In this document: positions 1 through 9,300 of the stretch, one piece after another | Layout of the letters: each line of letters starts with the position of its first letter | Numbering within the stretch: the first letter of the stretch is position 1 | Assembly (NCBI GenBank): GCA_000934455.1 | Contig: KN889044.1 | Location: forward strand, 39,946-60,558 | Direction: 5' to 3' | Source of the DNA: Apostichopus parvimensis | Taxonomy: Eukaryota; Echinodermata; Holothuroidea; Aspidochirotida; Stichopodidae | DNA: 20,613 bases | Notes under the pieces: model-generated | Database searches by the model: none | Told to the model about the DNA's origin: nothing | The model's input: only the letters and a program-made list of their open reading frames with translations | Program-made: the position numbers and the translations under genes

Positions 1-296
1 GTGATACTTAAAATATAATACTCTTTGTGTTACGGTTCCATGATATGGTTAGATTCTGAATAGAGGTCATTGAGAAATACCTTAACCAATGTTTCAAACT
101 GAAAGGGTACTTTACAGTCCAACTTTCAAAGAAACAATTCCTTAACGTTGAGCAAAATCTATACAAAACGTTTTACCCAAAGTTTTACCCAAAACAATGT
201 TCTCTGTATTATTAAGCATGGAACGATTTGTGCTTTTGTATATTTTCCAATCTAATAAAAAAAGCCTTTATTTTCGGTCATTCTATGGGATCTTAC
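1..296. other. Left edge, no exon resolved
   Basis: This is AT-rich sequence that would be intron downstream of the 28-nt - strand micro-exon. I see no convincing further exon. Confidence 0.4.
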
Positions 297-324
297 CTTA
301 GTGCAAACCGTTGCTGCATTAATG
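297..324 (-). CDS. 28-nt cytoplasmic micro-exon of the - strand gene
   Basis: On the - strand a strong acceptor (TTGGTTTCTTTCAG) and a strong donor (CTAAG|GTAAGA) bracket 28 nt. In the phase set by the transmembrane exon at 651-544 they read TLMQQRFAL with no stop and leave in phase 2. Small exons directly after a transmembrane exon are also seen in the + strand receptor gene. The evidence is the splice sites and the phase fit only. Confidence 0.35.
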
Positions 325-543
325 CTGAAAGAAACCAAAAATGTTTCACACCGTTTCCAAATAGTGTTAATGCAGAAATTTATAAGATATGCAAAGCAAA
401 GACTATTTGCAGAATTGTATTAATCGATCCGTGTATTGGCATTAAGTTAATAATGTTCGCCAGTCTAAGTATGGTATTGGGATCCACCAGTTTAATTTCA
501 TTTAAATATTACATTTTAAAATCGCTTTACTGCTGGTACTCAC

Positions 544-651
544 TTATTAAATTCATGTTGTGGAGAAGAAACACAATCACTAATATGCCAAAGAGAGTAG
601 ATATAATAGCTAAAGCAATCGATATATCTTTCCTGACTTCCGATTTATTTT
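544..651 (-). CDS. Transmembrane exon of a second, - strand gene
   Basis: Read on the - strand, acceptor TTCATTTGCAG precedes a 108-nt exon that ends at donor AATAA|GTGAGT. It enters and leaves in phase 1. The encoded 36 residues start NKSEVRKDI and continue with about 24 hydrophobic residues (SIALAIISTLFGILVIVFLL), then HNMNLI. This is a textbook single-pass transmembrane exon. It is similar in size class and phase to exon 4 of the + strand receptor but is not obviously homologous to it. If the donor is not used, the frame stops after seven more codons, giving a very short tail. The gene would continue off the left edge, or is partly decayed. Confidence 0.5.
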
Positions 652-1016
652 CTGCAAATGAACAGTTGTATATTTCTGTTAATTCTAATTAAAATTTGAA
701 CTATAAATATTTGCAATGGTGAAACTCAGAATACTGGTATGTGTCAGACATTTTCGAATTACAATGCAAAAATATCCACATGACAACTTAACCAACATAC
801 CTAACACTCATATTAAACTTTCTAATGAATAATTAGTAAGTATAACCAGAAACTGTAAGAGCATATCCAGCACCAGATGAATGTTAGGTGCTATTTTACA
901 AGTTAGCTTCCGTGTTTCTATTTATTTTTAATGAAATACATATCATTTATGTTTGGGAACTCATACGTAAGAGTATCTGTTTTCGACAATATCAAGTTTG
1001 TAAAATGACAGTTCAT
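652..1016. other. Putative intron of the - strand gene
   Basis: No coding signal is convincing. On the - strand a GTATGT donor-like sequence lies near 800 and a GTATGA near 965. A second - strand frame (1170-961) overlaps the FnIII-like frame and is probably a shadow. Confidence 0.35.
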
Positions 1017-1367
1017 TAACTCTGAGTGTAGAATTCCAATGCGTCAATATAATTGCGATCAACTTGAAATGCATAGCTGGAGGAGAATATTTTGGGGGAC
1101 TCATCCGAAAGTATTTTAGTACAAAAACGATACTGTGAACCTCGTTTAGTCGAAAGAGACGGTAATTCAAAGAAATTTGATGTCAAAGTTAGCAGATTCT
1201 CACTGACCAGAAACTTGATGCGTAAAAGATCAATGACGTACAGGTAACACTGTGACGTATCTGTGCGGAGTGGACCGCGAACGCGAAACAATAACGATGG
1301 ACTTTCCACGTACTTCTCGTAAGAAAGTGAACCTTTTATTAACTGCACTCTTCCAATAAACATGCAG
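1017..1367 (-). CDS. Possible ectodomain exon, fibronectin-III-like, - strand
   Basis: The - strand sequence has a very good acceptor (CTCTCTCTTGTAG) just before 1367. An open frame then runs from ATG 1363 for 115 codons. The part ELPSLSTKRGSQYRFCTKIL followed by SDESPKIFSSSYAFQV resembles strands E to G of a fibronectin type III domain (x-L-x-x-L-x-x-G-x-x-Y-x-F then S-S-x-x-F). Two donors would join it in phase 1 to the transmembrane exon: a good one at 1203 (GTCA|GTGAGA), which cuts the domain short, and a weak one near 1020 (CAGA|GTTAAT), which keeps it. No signal peptide is seen. The assignment is tentative. Confidence 0.3.
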
Positions 1368-2267
1368 CTACAAGAGAGAGAAATGGTTGTTAGAATTGTT
1401 CACACATTTTTAAACTAATTTTGGAAGGCAATTATTCAGTTAAAAGTAAATTATGGTTAAAAGACTGCCTCAACGTCTGGTCATATTTCGAAAGATTCGT
1501 TGCTGTTTTAGGCCACTATACATACTGTGCTGTAAGATATCGAGGTCTTGCCGCAATTGAAATGCCTACCTTGTGAAATATGTGGACATCTCGGAGAACT
1601 AAGTCGCGTAGGGCCTATTGTGTAGCAGTGTATAATCTCTCTTAAGTAACCTTATCTGTTTTCCCTGCACCCATGGGGTAAATCACGGCTGAATATGAAC
1701 AATTGAGTATGTACATTAGAACAACAAAGTAACTGTGGCTAATGAGTTTGGGCATATATAAAAACCAAAAGTTAGGGAAACTACCTTTAGAGGGACTCTG
1801 CGTAGACTATACTGCCTATACGTATTTTGCGTGCAGACGGTGGGAAACCCCTTACAAAATTAATCCAAACCTGCGACTTTTTTCATTCGTTTGGTGACTG
1901 GGAAACGCAAATTGTCCCAACAAATATTTCATATTGGAACATAAGATCAGTTAAGTGCACTGTAAATGAATATAATTGATTGTTAACTTTTCCACTTTTT
2001 GTGTTTACGATTAAATCATTGTACATACTTTATTATTTCATCACCATAATGTAACAACATTCATTAAAACGTGTCAAAACAATGTGCTGATATCTGCTTC
2101 GAAAAAAAACTTATTATCCAATACAGAAAATGTTGTATCCCTAATTAACGGTAATAGACATTTTGTTTGATTTTGTTTTGAAGAAATGTATCTTTTCATT
2201 AGCAATATCTTAATTATATTCTCAATTCAAAATGAAGCTTTAATTGTTGTATATATGATCAACTTAC
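1368..2267. other. Inter-exon or intergenic spacer
   Basis: No supported exon is seen. The stretch holds the kappaB-like site at 1842, a second TATA-like sequence (TATATAAAAA at 1755) and a - strand donor-like ACAAG|GTAGGC ending at 1570. Short - strand exons might be hidden here. Confidence 0.35.
1842..1851. promoter_or_regulatory. kappaB-like site
   Basis: GGGAAACCCC fits the Rel/NF-kappaB consensus GGGRNNYYCC exactly. It lies about 0.5 kb upstream of the candidate TATA box, between two receptor-like genes. A single match is expected about every 40 kb in DNA of this composition, so the evidence is suggestive only. Confidence 0.2.
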
Positions 2268-2337
2268 CTACGGTCTGTTCAACAGTTATCGATAAGGAGT
2301 CGTTTGCTTCGATATATAAGGACCTTCCGCAGAACAT
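2268..2337 (-). other. Possible 5' exon of the - strand gene (donor at 2267)
   Basis: The - strand has a consensus donor, CCGTAG|GTAAGTT, with the exon side ending at 2268. An ATG at 2337-2335 opens a frame of 23 codons (MFCGRSLYIEANDSLSITVE, then QTV) up to the donor in phase 1, preceded directly by an in-frame TGA. The peptide is not a signal sequence. The phase does not fit the frame of the candidate exon starting at 1367, so it may be a leader exon or a coincidence. Confidence 0.2.
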
Positions 2338-2344
2338 TCAATTT
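2287..2344 (+). promoter_or_regulatory. Candidate core promoter with TATCGATA element
   Basis: TATATAAG at 2313-2320 is a strong TATA box. A perfect initiator (YYANWYY, TCAATTT at 2338-2344) puts +1 at 2340, 27 bases downstream, which is the normal spacing. TATCGATA at 2287-2294 lies just upstream. It equals the Drosophila DRE core and also contains two overlapping GATA-factor motifs. The promoter is about 1 kb from the start codon, which fits a 5' UTR exon spliced to the acceptor at 3294. A candidate 5' UTR donor is CAAG|GTGAAG at 2749. The TATA is nearly symmetric and might also serve the - strand. Confidence 0.35.
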
Positions 2345-3306
2345 AAAAATTGAGGTGACACGCACAGTATAATAGGAAATTGCGACCTGTTGCGTTGTTG
2401 AAGACTTCTGTGGAATTGTCCGTTTCCAGTCCAGTATCTGTGTACCATGTAGTTATAATTGGTTAAATTGCTTCCATCACAATACATTTAAATGTTATAT
2501 TCTTATCTGACTTAATAGATAACGAATTCTCTGTGTTCAATTTGCTTTCATTTATAATAACAATTGGCGTCACTAAGATATTGGAGAAAAATAGAAAATT
2601 ACTAATGCTTTATAACGAGAAAAGAAGTGAACAAAGGACAACTGAATTGAGTAACAATTAACATATTTAGCTCCTACTGAGAAAAACACAGATATATGAA
2701 TGCAAGATGAATAGAAAAGTTAATCGGGTTTACCCTGCTGATGGTCAAGGTGAAGACATCATTAGTCTACGGTTACCTAGAAGAAACGTTCAAAAACTCG
2801 TGTTAGGCAATACGGCAACTACAAATGCCTTAACATACATCAACTGTAGGACAATAATTTAAACGTTAATTTTGACAGACGATCAAAACTAGGTATAACG
2901 TATTGATACTGCTTTATGTGAGACGTTTTGAATGAACGGTGATATCTCACATCATGTTACATAATGCTCTCTATCTAAACAACATTGAACGTTTCATGTT
3001 GGCAATGAAACTAATAGCTCAAACGTGTTCATAAATATGATCGCTCCAAGATGTTCATAGAGCTAACTTTTAGCAACTTCTCATTGCTATGCTGAGACAT
3101 AGTATATACGTTCTGTTTAATCCACGTCTTCCTCAATACTTGTTTTCTTCCAGTTGTCTTGTCGTAAGCACACTACTGACATCGAAAGAGAAAACTATAT
3201 TAAATCATGTGTATGTGATGCTTACGTGTAACGTGCATCAGACGACTTCAGCAAACCATGCATGTTATCTCAGAATGTTTTTTTTTTTTCATAGCGCAAA
3301 TGCATC
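2345..3306 (+). other. Probable 5' UTR exon plus leader intron
   Basis: No domain is encoded. If the promoter at 2313-2344 is real, transcription would cross this stretch. The 12-T run and CATAG at 3278-3294 form a good acceptor immediately before the start codon. A weak-context ATG at 3300 opens a short overlapping upstream frame. Confidence 0.35.
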
Positions 3307-3370
3307 ATGGTGGTGCCAGTCATAACCTCAGCTTGGATTGTCCTCGTTTTTGCACCTAGTGCTTTCACAG
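3307..3370 (+). CDS. Exon 1: signal peptide
   Basis: The exon starts with ATG in a good Kozak-like context (A at -3, G at +4) and reads MVVPVITSAWIVLVFAPSAF then T. This is a short hydrophobic leader typical of a signal peptide, with cleavage probably near the exon end. It finishes in phase 1 at a consensus donor (ACAG|GTAAGT). The codon split across the junction becomes Gly22. A run of 12 T followed by CATAG ends at 3294, only 12 nt before the ATG. It looks like a splice acceptor, so a separate upstream 5' UTR exon is likely. Confidence 0.75.
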
Positions 3371-6300
3371 GTAAGTATGATTGTTAAAATTTACTCTGTA
3401 ACATGGTTATAAGCATTGGTCAGGGCTTTTACACGTTGACTGTTTGATCGGTTAATCAGTAGCGTAATAAATATGATCCACAAAATTTAAAATAAGACCA
3501 CGTCATTACTGAGGAAATTTACTGACAGAATATGAATGCGTCTAACTTTGTTTTCTTAATCACAAAGAAGGGGAAGGGGGGATATGATGTGAAAACATAT
3601 TTGGAGGGATATGATGTGGAAACATATTGGGTAATTGGTAAAATATATTTGCATATCGAATTCTAACTCAAAAGGGGAAGGGGAGGTGAGGAGAAGAGGA
3701 GGAAAGGGATATGGGATGAAAATTTAAAAAAACGTCACATTACAACAAAATGTAAACTCTCACGCAACTGTATTAGCAAACGAGTCGTCAAATGACATAG
3801 TATGCCATACTATTTTTCGTTTGTGGGATCTCCGTTGATCAACGCTGCATTAAAAGTTCAAAACATGTGAAACGGATCCACTCATGGACAACGATCTCCA
3901 CCATAAGAAACAGTTCCTACTTATGTTAGCAGTTTATCCAAAAAAGGGGAAACTAGATGATGTCAATTTTGTTTTCGTTTTTGACAACTACTGAAATATT
4001 GAAATGAAATCTAGTAATGTATAATAACTGCGCAATATTAACTTTCATATCATATACCAATTATATACCAATACATGGTTGCCTGCCAACAAGTTCCACA
4101 ACATTAATGATCTGTAATTCTTCATAGGTGTGCAGCTCAGCTGTCCGTTAAATATTGTCATCGAGAAGGGACACAATGCAACACTTGGATGTAAAACATC
4201 TGAACCTCCAACAGATGTGTTTTGGTACGTTGGATCGCCATCCAGTACAGGTCCTATCCTTGCTTTGGAGAACAACCTCAAATCAGGAACTCTGTATGGC
4301 AGCAGTAGATTTGAAATCACATCAAACGGCGATGTGAAAATTTGGAACGCCCAACTTAAGGATGAGGCTGTATATACCGTGGTAGCATTCTTTGCAATAG
4401 GAAATTTTGAAGTAGAAAATATTACCGTTAGCATTAAAGGTACCTCTTATTCTTTTACTTGTCACTTTAACAGTTATCACTTGTAGATACAACGACACAT
4501 TTATACCAAACTTGCCAAATACTTAAATATGAAGCATTTGATAAACATTTTTGATGAATGATGATTTATTTTTCTTATTATTGTATGTCTTGGTTCAAAA
4601 TCTGAAATCGTTTGTTCAGTTTGTCTCCTTATCTGATTATTTTGTAAGTAGTTACACCAACATACGATGCGTAAGTTATTTAAAGTATTGTTCACTTACA
4701 AAATATTCCTGCAAAATAAAGATTATTTTCTGTAATTAAAAAATAATTTGTGCTTTTCATATCGGTCCCTCTGTTGTTTGATACACTTTTTGATAAATAA
4801 TGATTTACTTATCTTATTATTGTATTTCTTGGTTCAAAGTCTGATATCGTTTTTTCAGTATGTCTCCTTAACTGATTATTTTGTAAGTAGTTAAGCCAAC
4901 ATACGATGCATACGTTATTCAACGTATTGTTCACTTACAAAATATTCCTGCAAATAAAGATTATTTTCTGTAATTTGAAAATAATTTGTGCTTGTCATAT
5001 CGGTCCTTCTGTTGTTTGATAAACATTTTTGATGACCAATGATTTACTTTTTTATCATTGTTCGTCTTGGTTCAAAGTCTGAAATCGTTTTTTCAGTATG
5101 CCTCCTTATCTGATTATTCTGTAATAAAAAGAAATAAAAGATTATTTTCGGTTATTCGAAAATAATTTGTGCTTGTCATATCGGTCCCTCTGTTGTACAC
5201 GTGAGAAAAAAAGGACTCGCACAAATAGCCCAGAGAGCAATATTTGATGAAACATATACAGCCAATATGATTTGCACATATTTTTTCCAGTCAGTCCACA
5301 ACAGAGTTGTCCACTAATAGGTAATTGTTCTTCATGTACGAGTTGTTCACTACGAATAAACCGGACCGGCCAGTTACAATGTACAGTTACTGAATCTCGA
5401 CCCGAAGTACCGCTTCGATTGGAGATTAGACGCAGCGAGCATCTTCAGTTTACTACAGGCGAAACCATTTCACAGAAAAATGAAAAGCTGGGCACTTGGA
5501 ACACATCTACATTTGTTCAATACTCTTTCGACGTATGTGGAGGTTTTGCGGATATAAGATGTCTGGCACAAAATGACATCAACCTTTTGCACCGCCATGA
5601 CAGCCACATTAGGTTAACTTCTGGTTAGTCAAAATTCAGTGTCAGTGAACGTGTATATATAATTGATGTTTCTTTATGATATAATATGACTGTGTTTGTA
5701 ACATACATGTCTATGTTCATGTTGAGCGTCAATAGTCAATTAAATTTCTTCCAGGAATGTTTTTTTGAAGCATTTAACGCATACATAGAAATTCGCAAAA
5801 CAAGCGATAATAATAAACCAAACACACACAAAATGTAACAGTTTTAGGGCGTGAACGTTCGTTTAGGATTATTAGAGAAATACTAGGTGTCTAAAATTCT
5901 ACGTGGGGTCTGTAAGTCAAACTAACGGTTTGAAATGCACGCAAGTGATTAACAGTAGGCATGCACTCCAGTACACAACTGATGTTGCAAGTATTGTCCA
6001 GATTATACACTTGTTTTGTTGTTAAATGTTTAGTTGATTACAGAACGTATTCATTTTAAACTGTTTGATTTCATCTGTGCAGATCCCTGTCCAGGAGGAG
6101 AGCCAGCTGTTGAAATTACTTCTACAGTATCTCCACAATTTCATTATCCATTATGGTTGCTGTGGGTGGTGATATCTCTCGTCGGGGTGATTTTAGTAGT
6201 TTCTCTAATTCTCCTGATTTGTTATGTACGAAAGAAGACTAATGGAAGGCAAGAAACGGAAAAGTATGGTAAGATAATTTTAGGGTTGATAATTTATATC

Positions 6301-9300
6301 ATGATATACACTTTAGAATGCATCCTTCACACTTAATCACAAGTAAGAGTCACATATAATGTGCGAATAAAAAGTTTTAAAAAAATTATGAAAAAAGAAT
6401 TATAAAAAAGTCTGGTTAGATACTTTTAAGGGTTGATAGTAAATATCACAATATACACGTCAGTGTATATTCTATTATTATATATCATAATGTACACTTT
6501 TATTATACCATAATATACACTTCAACAAAAATAAATGTATAGGATCAACCGAGTCTGCGACGTAAAGACTGAGAAAATAGGCTGCAAAAAACGACTAATA
6601 CATAATCTCTTTAATTGACGATATTACCAAGAAAGTTTTAATTTATTTTTAGAAAGTGAGCGTGCAAAAAGCGATGAAGTTACCATTGCAATGAGTGAAC
6701 AGGTAAGGTCCGAATTAATTTTCAATAGTAATATTTGTTGTTCTTTTGTTACTAAAGTCTTTATGATGTCTGCATTATAATTTTAATACTTGACATTTGC
6801 ATATGAGAGAGGTAGCTGTAAATGTATTTAAATGTAATATATTCTTCAAATTTTCGGAAATTCAAAGATAATAATGTAGCCTAACATAACTTCGTAAAAT
6901 ATCAATGTGATAATTTACTATGCTTAACTTTTTCAGGAAGGGTCACATGAAAAAGTTGAAAACTTCAACACCAGATCGCAGAAACAGAGATCACTTAATA
7001 GTAAGTTAGCTGTTTGATTGTTGATATCAAATTTGTTAAAAGGGCAATCATGATAGCAAACTGCTTGTCTACTGCTAAACAAAAAACGCAAAATATATAT
7101 AAATGTGTACAATTTAGAGGGTCTAACGTTTCGATACCAGCAGGATCTTCAGAGCTATATGAACGAATACAAACCAAGAACATATTAAGTATCGCAGATG
7201 GGCATATAATGAAACTAGGGAATTGAGCTATAAATATAACAAAATAGATACATCAAGAAAGAGGTAATATGATAGGAAAAAGCAATGAGAGGACTCAGGG
7301 GGGGGGGGGGATAAAATCTGAGGGAAGTAGCAAAATGAGGTAATTAGTAATGGAGGTGAAACAGATGATAAGGAAGGAAAACCTTGGATAGTTCGAGTGA
7401 TGTAACACTTTGTTTTGTGTGTATGCTGTGACTGGTGAAAGAATCCGATTCCAAGAGGTGGGCTTTGCAGACAATCTACCTGGAGGGAAGGGAACATTTG
7501 AAAGTACCGTTAACGCTATTACAGTAGCATGAGCTAACAAATGCAGAGGTTATGTTGGTGTCTCTAGGTAGGTCTTGGCTTGTCAAGAATGGCCCTTTAA
7601 AACGATCAGAGGTGTGCAGGATGTGAAAATGGTTGTTAGTCATTTGACGAATTAGGAATAAAGGTAATAAGAAATGAAACCTAATTGATATTTAGGAAAG
7701 GAAAGACATTACAGAAGATTTTGACAAGAGCTTATTCTCTGTAAAATTACGAATCGACTTATGCCTTTTTTATAAAGCGAGTTTGTTTTCTTTTTATTTT
7801 GCAGAAAAAGATAAGAATCTATCAAGGTTCATTTCTTGTCTTTGTGAAAGTTATGCTAAACACCTTTATACCAACCTCTTTCACCATGAAACGGTCTCTG
7901 TTGATATTGATACTATCTACGTGGACAGCCAGTGTATAGTTAAAAGACCGAAAGACAAGGGACAGCACGAAGTATCTACAGAAACACTGTATTCAAATCC
8001 ACCAACAGAAAAATGGGTGGCTTTGACGGCTGGTCTAGGATTTGGGAAAACAACATTGATTCTGAAGATGTTAAGCCAATGGATCCAACAATACGAAAAA
8101 ATTAAGGTTTTGATTTACATACATCTGACTGACAGTAATTATCGGATGAGTCTCGTTGATTTAATAATGACTGACATGCCCGATGACTCAGGAATAGAAA
8201 CTTACGACGTGAACAAAATCTTGTCAGATCAACCTGTAATTGTTCTAATTGACGGATTGAGTGACTTAGGCAGTAAAATAAATGTCCACAAATGGCACGA
8301 AATGCAAAAGGAAGAACATCTAACTAAAGCAAGCGCTTCTGGGACTCAATTGGACAATAAAGAAAATAAATATAAGCCACTTGCTCAATTAACAACAACA
8401 GTACAGCAATATCACAAAATGAGAATGTGGGTAGCATCGCGTGACTTACATTTCTCATATACCAATGAATTCCTCACGATTGAGTTGAGAGGACTCAATG
8501 AGAACCAAATTAAGGACTTATGTGCAAAAATGTATGCATACCATAATCGATCAAGAAATGTAGATCACGAGGACAAAAATAAGCAACCAATCAATGAAAA
8601 GAGTTATCTTTTGGATAGCTCAGAGCCAAGCATTGATCCTGGGGACAATATTATCAAAAGTAAAACTATAAATGATAAAAGTGTTAACGGTGAACTTGAC
8701 AAGACAGTCTTGAGAATGCAGTCATACACGTGTCAGAAAGAACACGATAACAAGGTAGACGACAACCTCGTAGAGAAACTGATTGATTCCCTCAGTTATT
8801 CAAAAGAATTCTTGAAAGAGTTGTGTAAGGTTCCATTATTCGTTACAACAAGGTTGTATTTAAACGCCGTGGAAGTAACGAAACAGGGCAATGAACATGG
8901 CGATCTTTGTCGTTTGTCAAAGATCCTGGAAGCACACGTCAATAGCATGGAAAGACACTATGTCACAAAGGGTAACAAAAATTGCGAAAAGTCTGAGTTG
9001 TTAGCACTAAGAAAGACCATCGGAGAAGCGTTCTATAAAGGAATGAGATCAATCGAGTATTGGCAAGAAGAAAGTAGGAACGATTCTTTTCAAGAGGCTT
9101 TGTCAATTGGACTCCTTAAAGTAAATTCAAACAATGTAGACTCATACTATTCAAAGGCGACTCTTAGAACAGTGAGTCCTGACAATTGTGTCGATGCTGC
9201 TTATCCATTTTTTAAGGAATTCTTTTTGGGACATTATTTGCTGCCGGACTTACCAGGAAATATTTTAGCCTGCCAAACTAAATTGACAAATGATGATTTC

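Noticed and set aside
228..692. 154-codon + strand open frame
   Set aside because: It is the longest + frame outside the main gene, but it has no domain and no signal or splice logic. The same DNA read on the - strand gives a transmembrane exon with proper splice sites, so I take this as a shadow.
1643..1687. - strand peptide YPMGAGKTD resembling a P-loop
   Set aside because: The frame is only about 14 codons long, stops at once, and has no Walker B or other partner motif. It is most likely chance.
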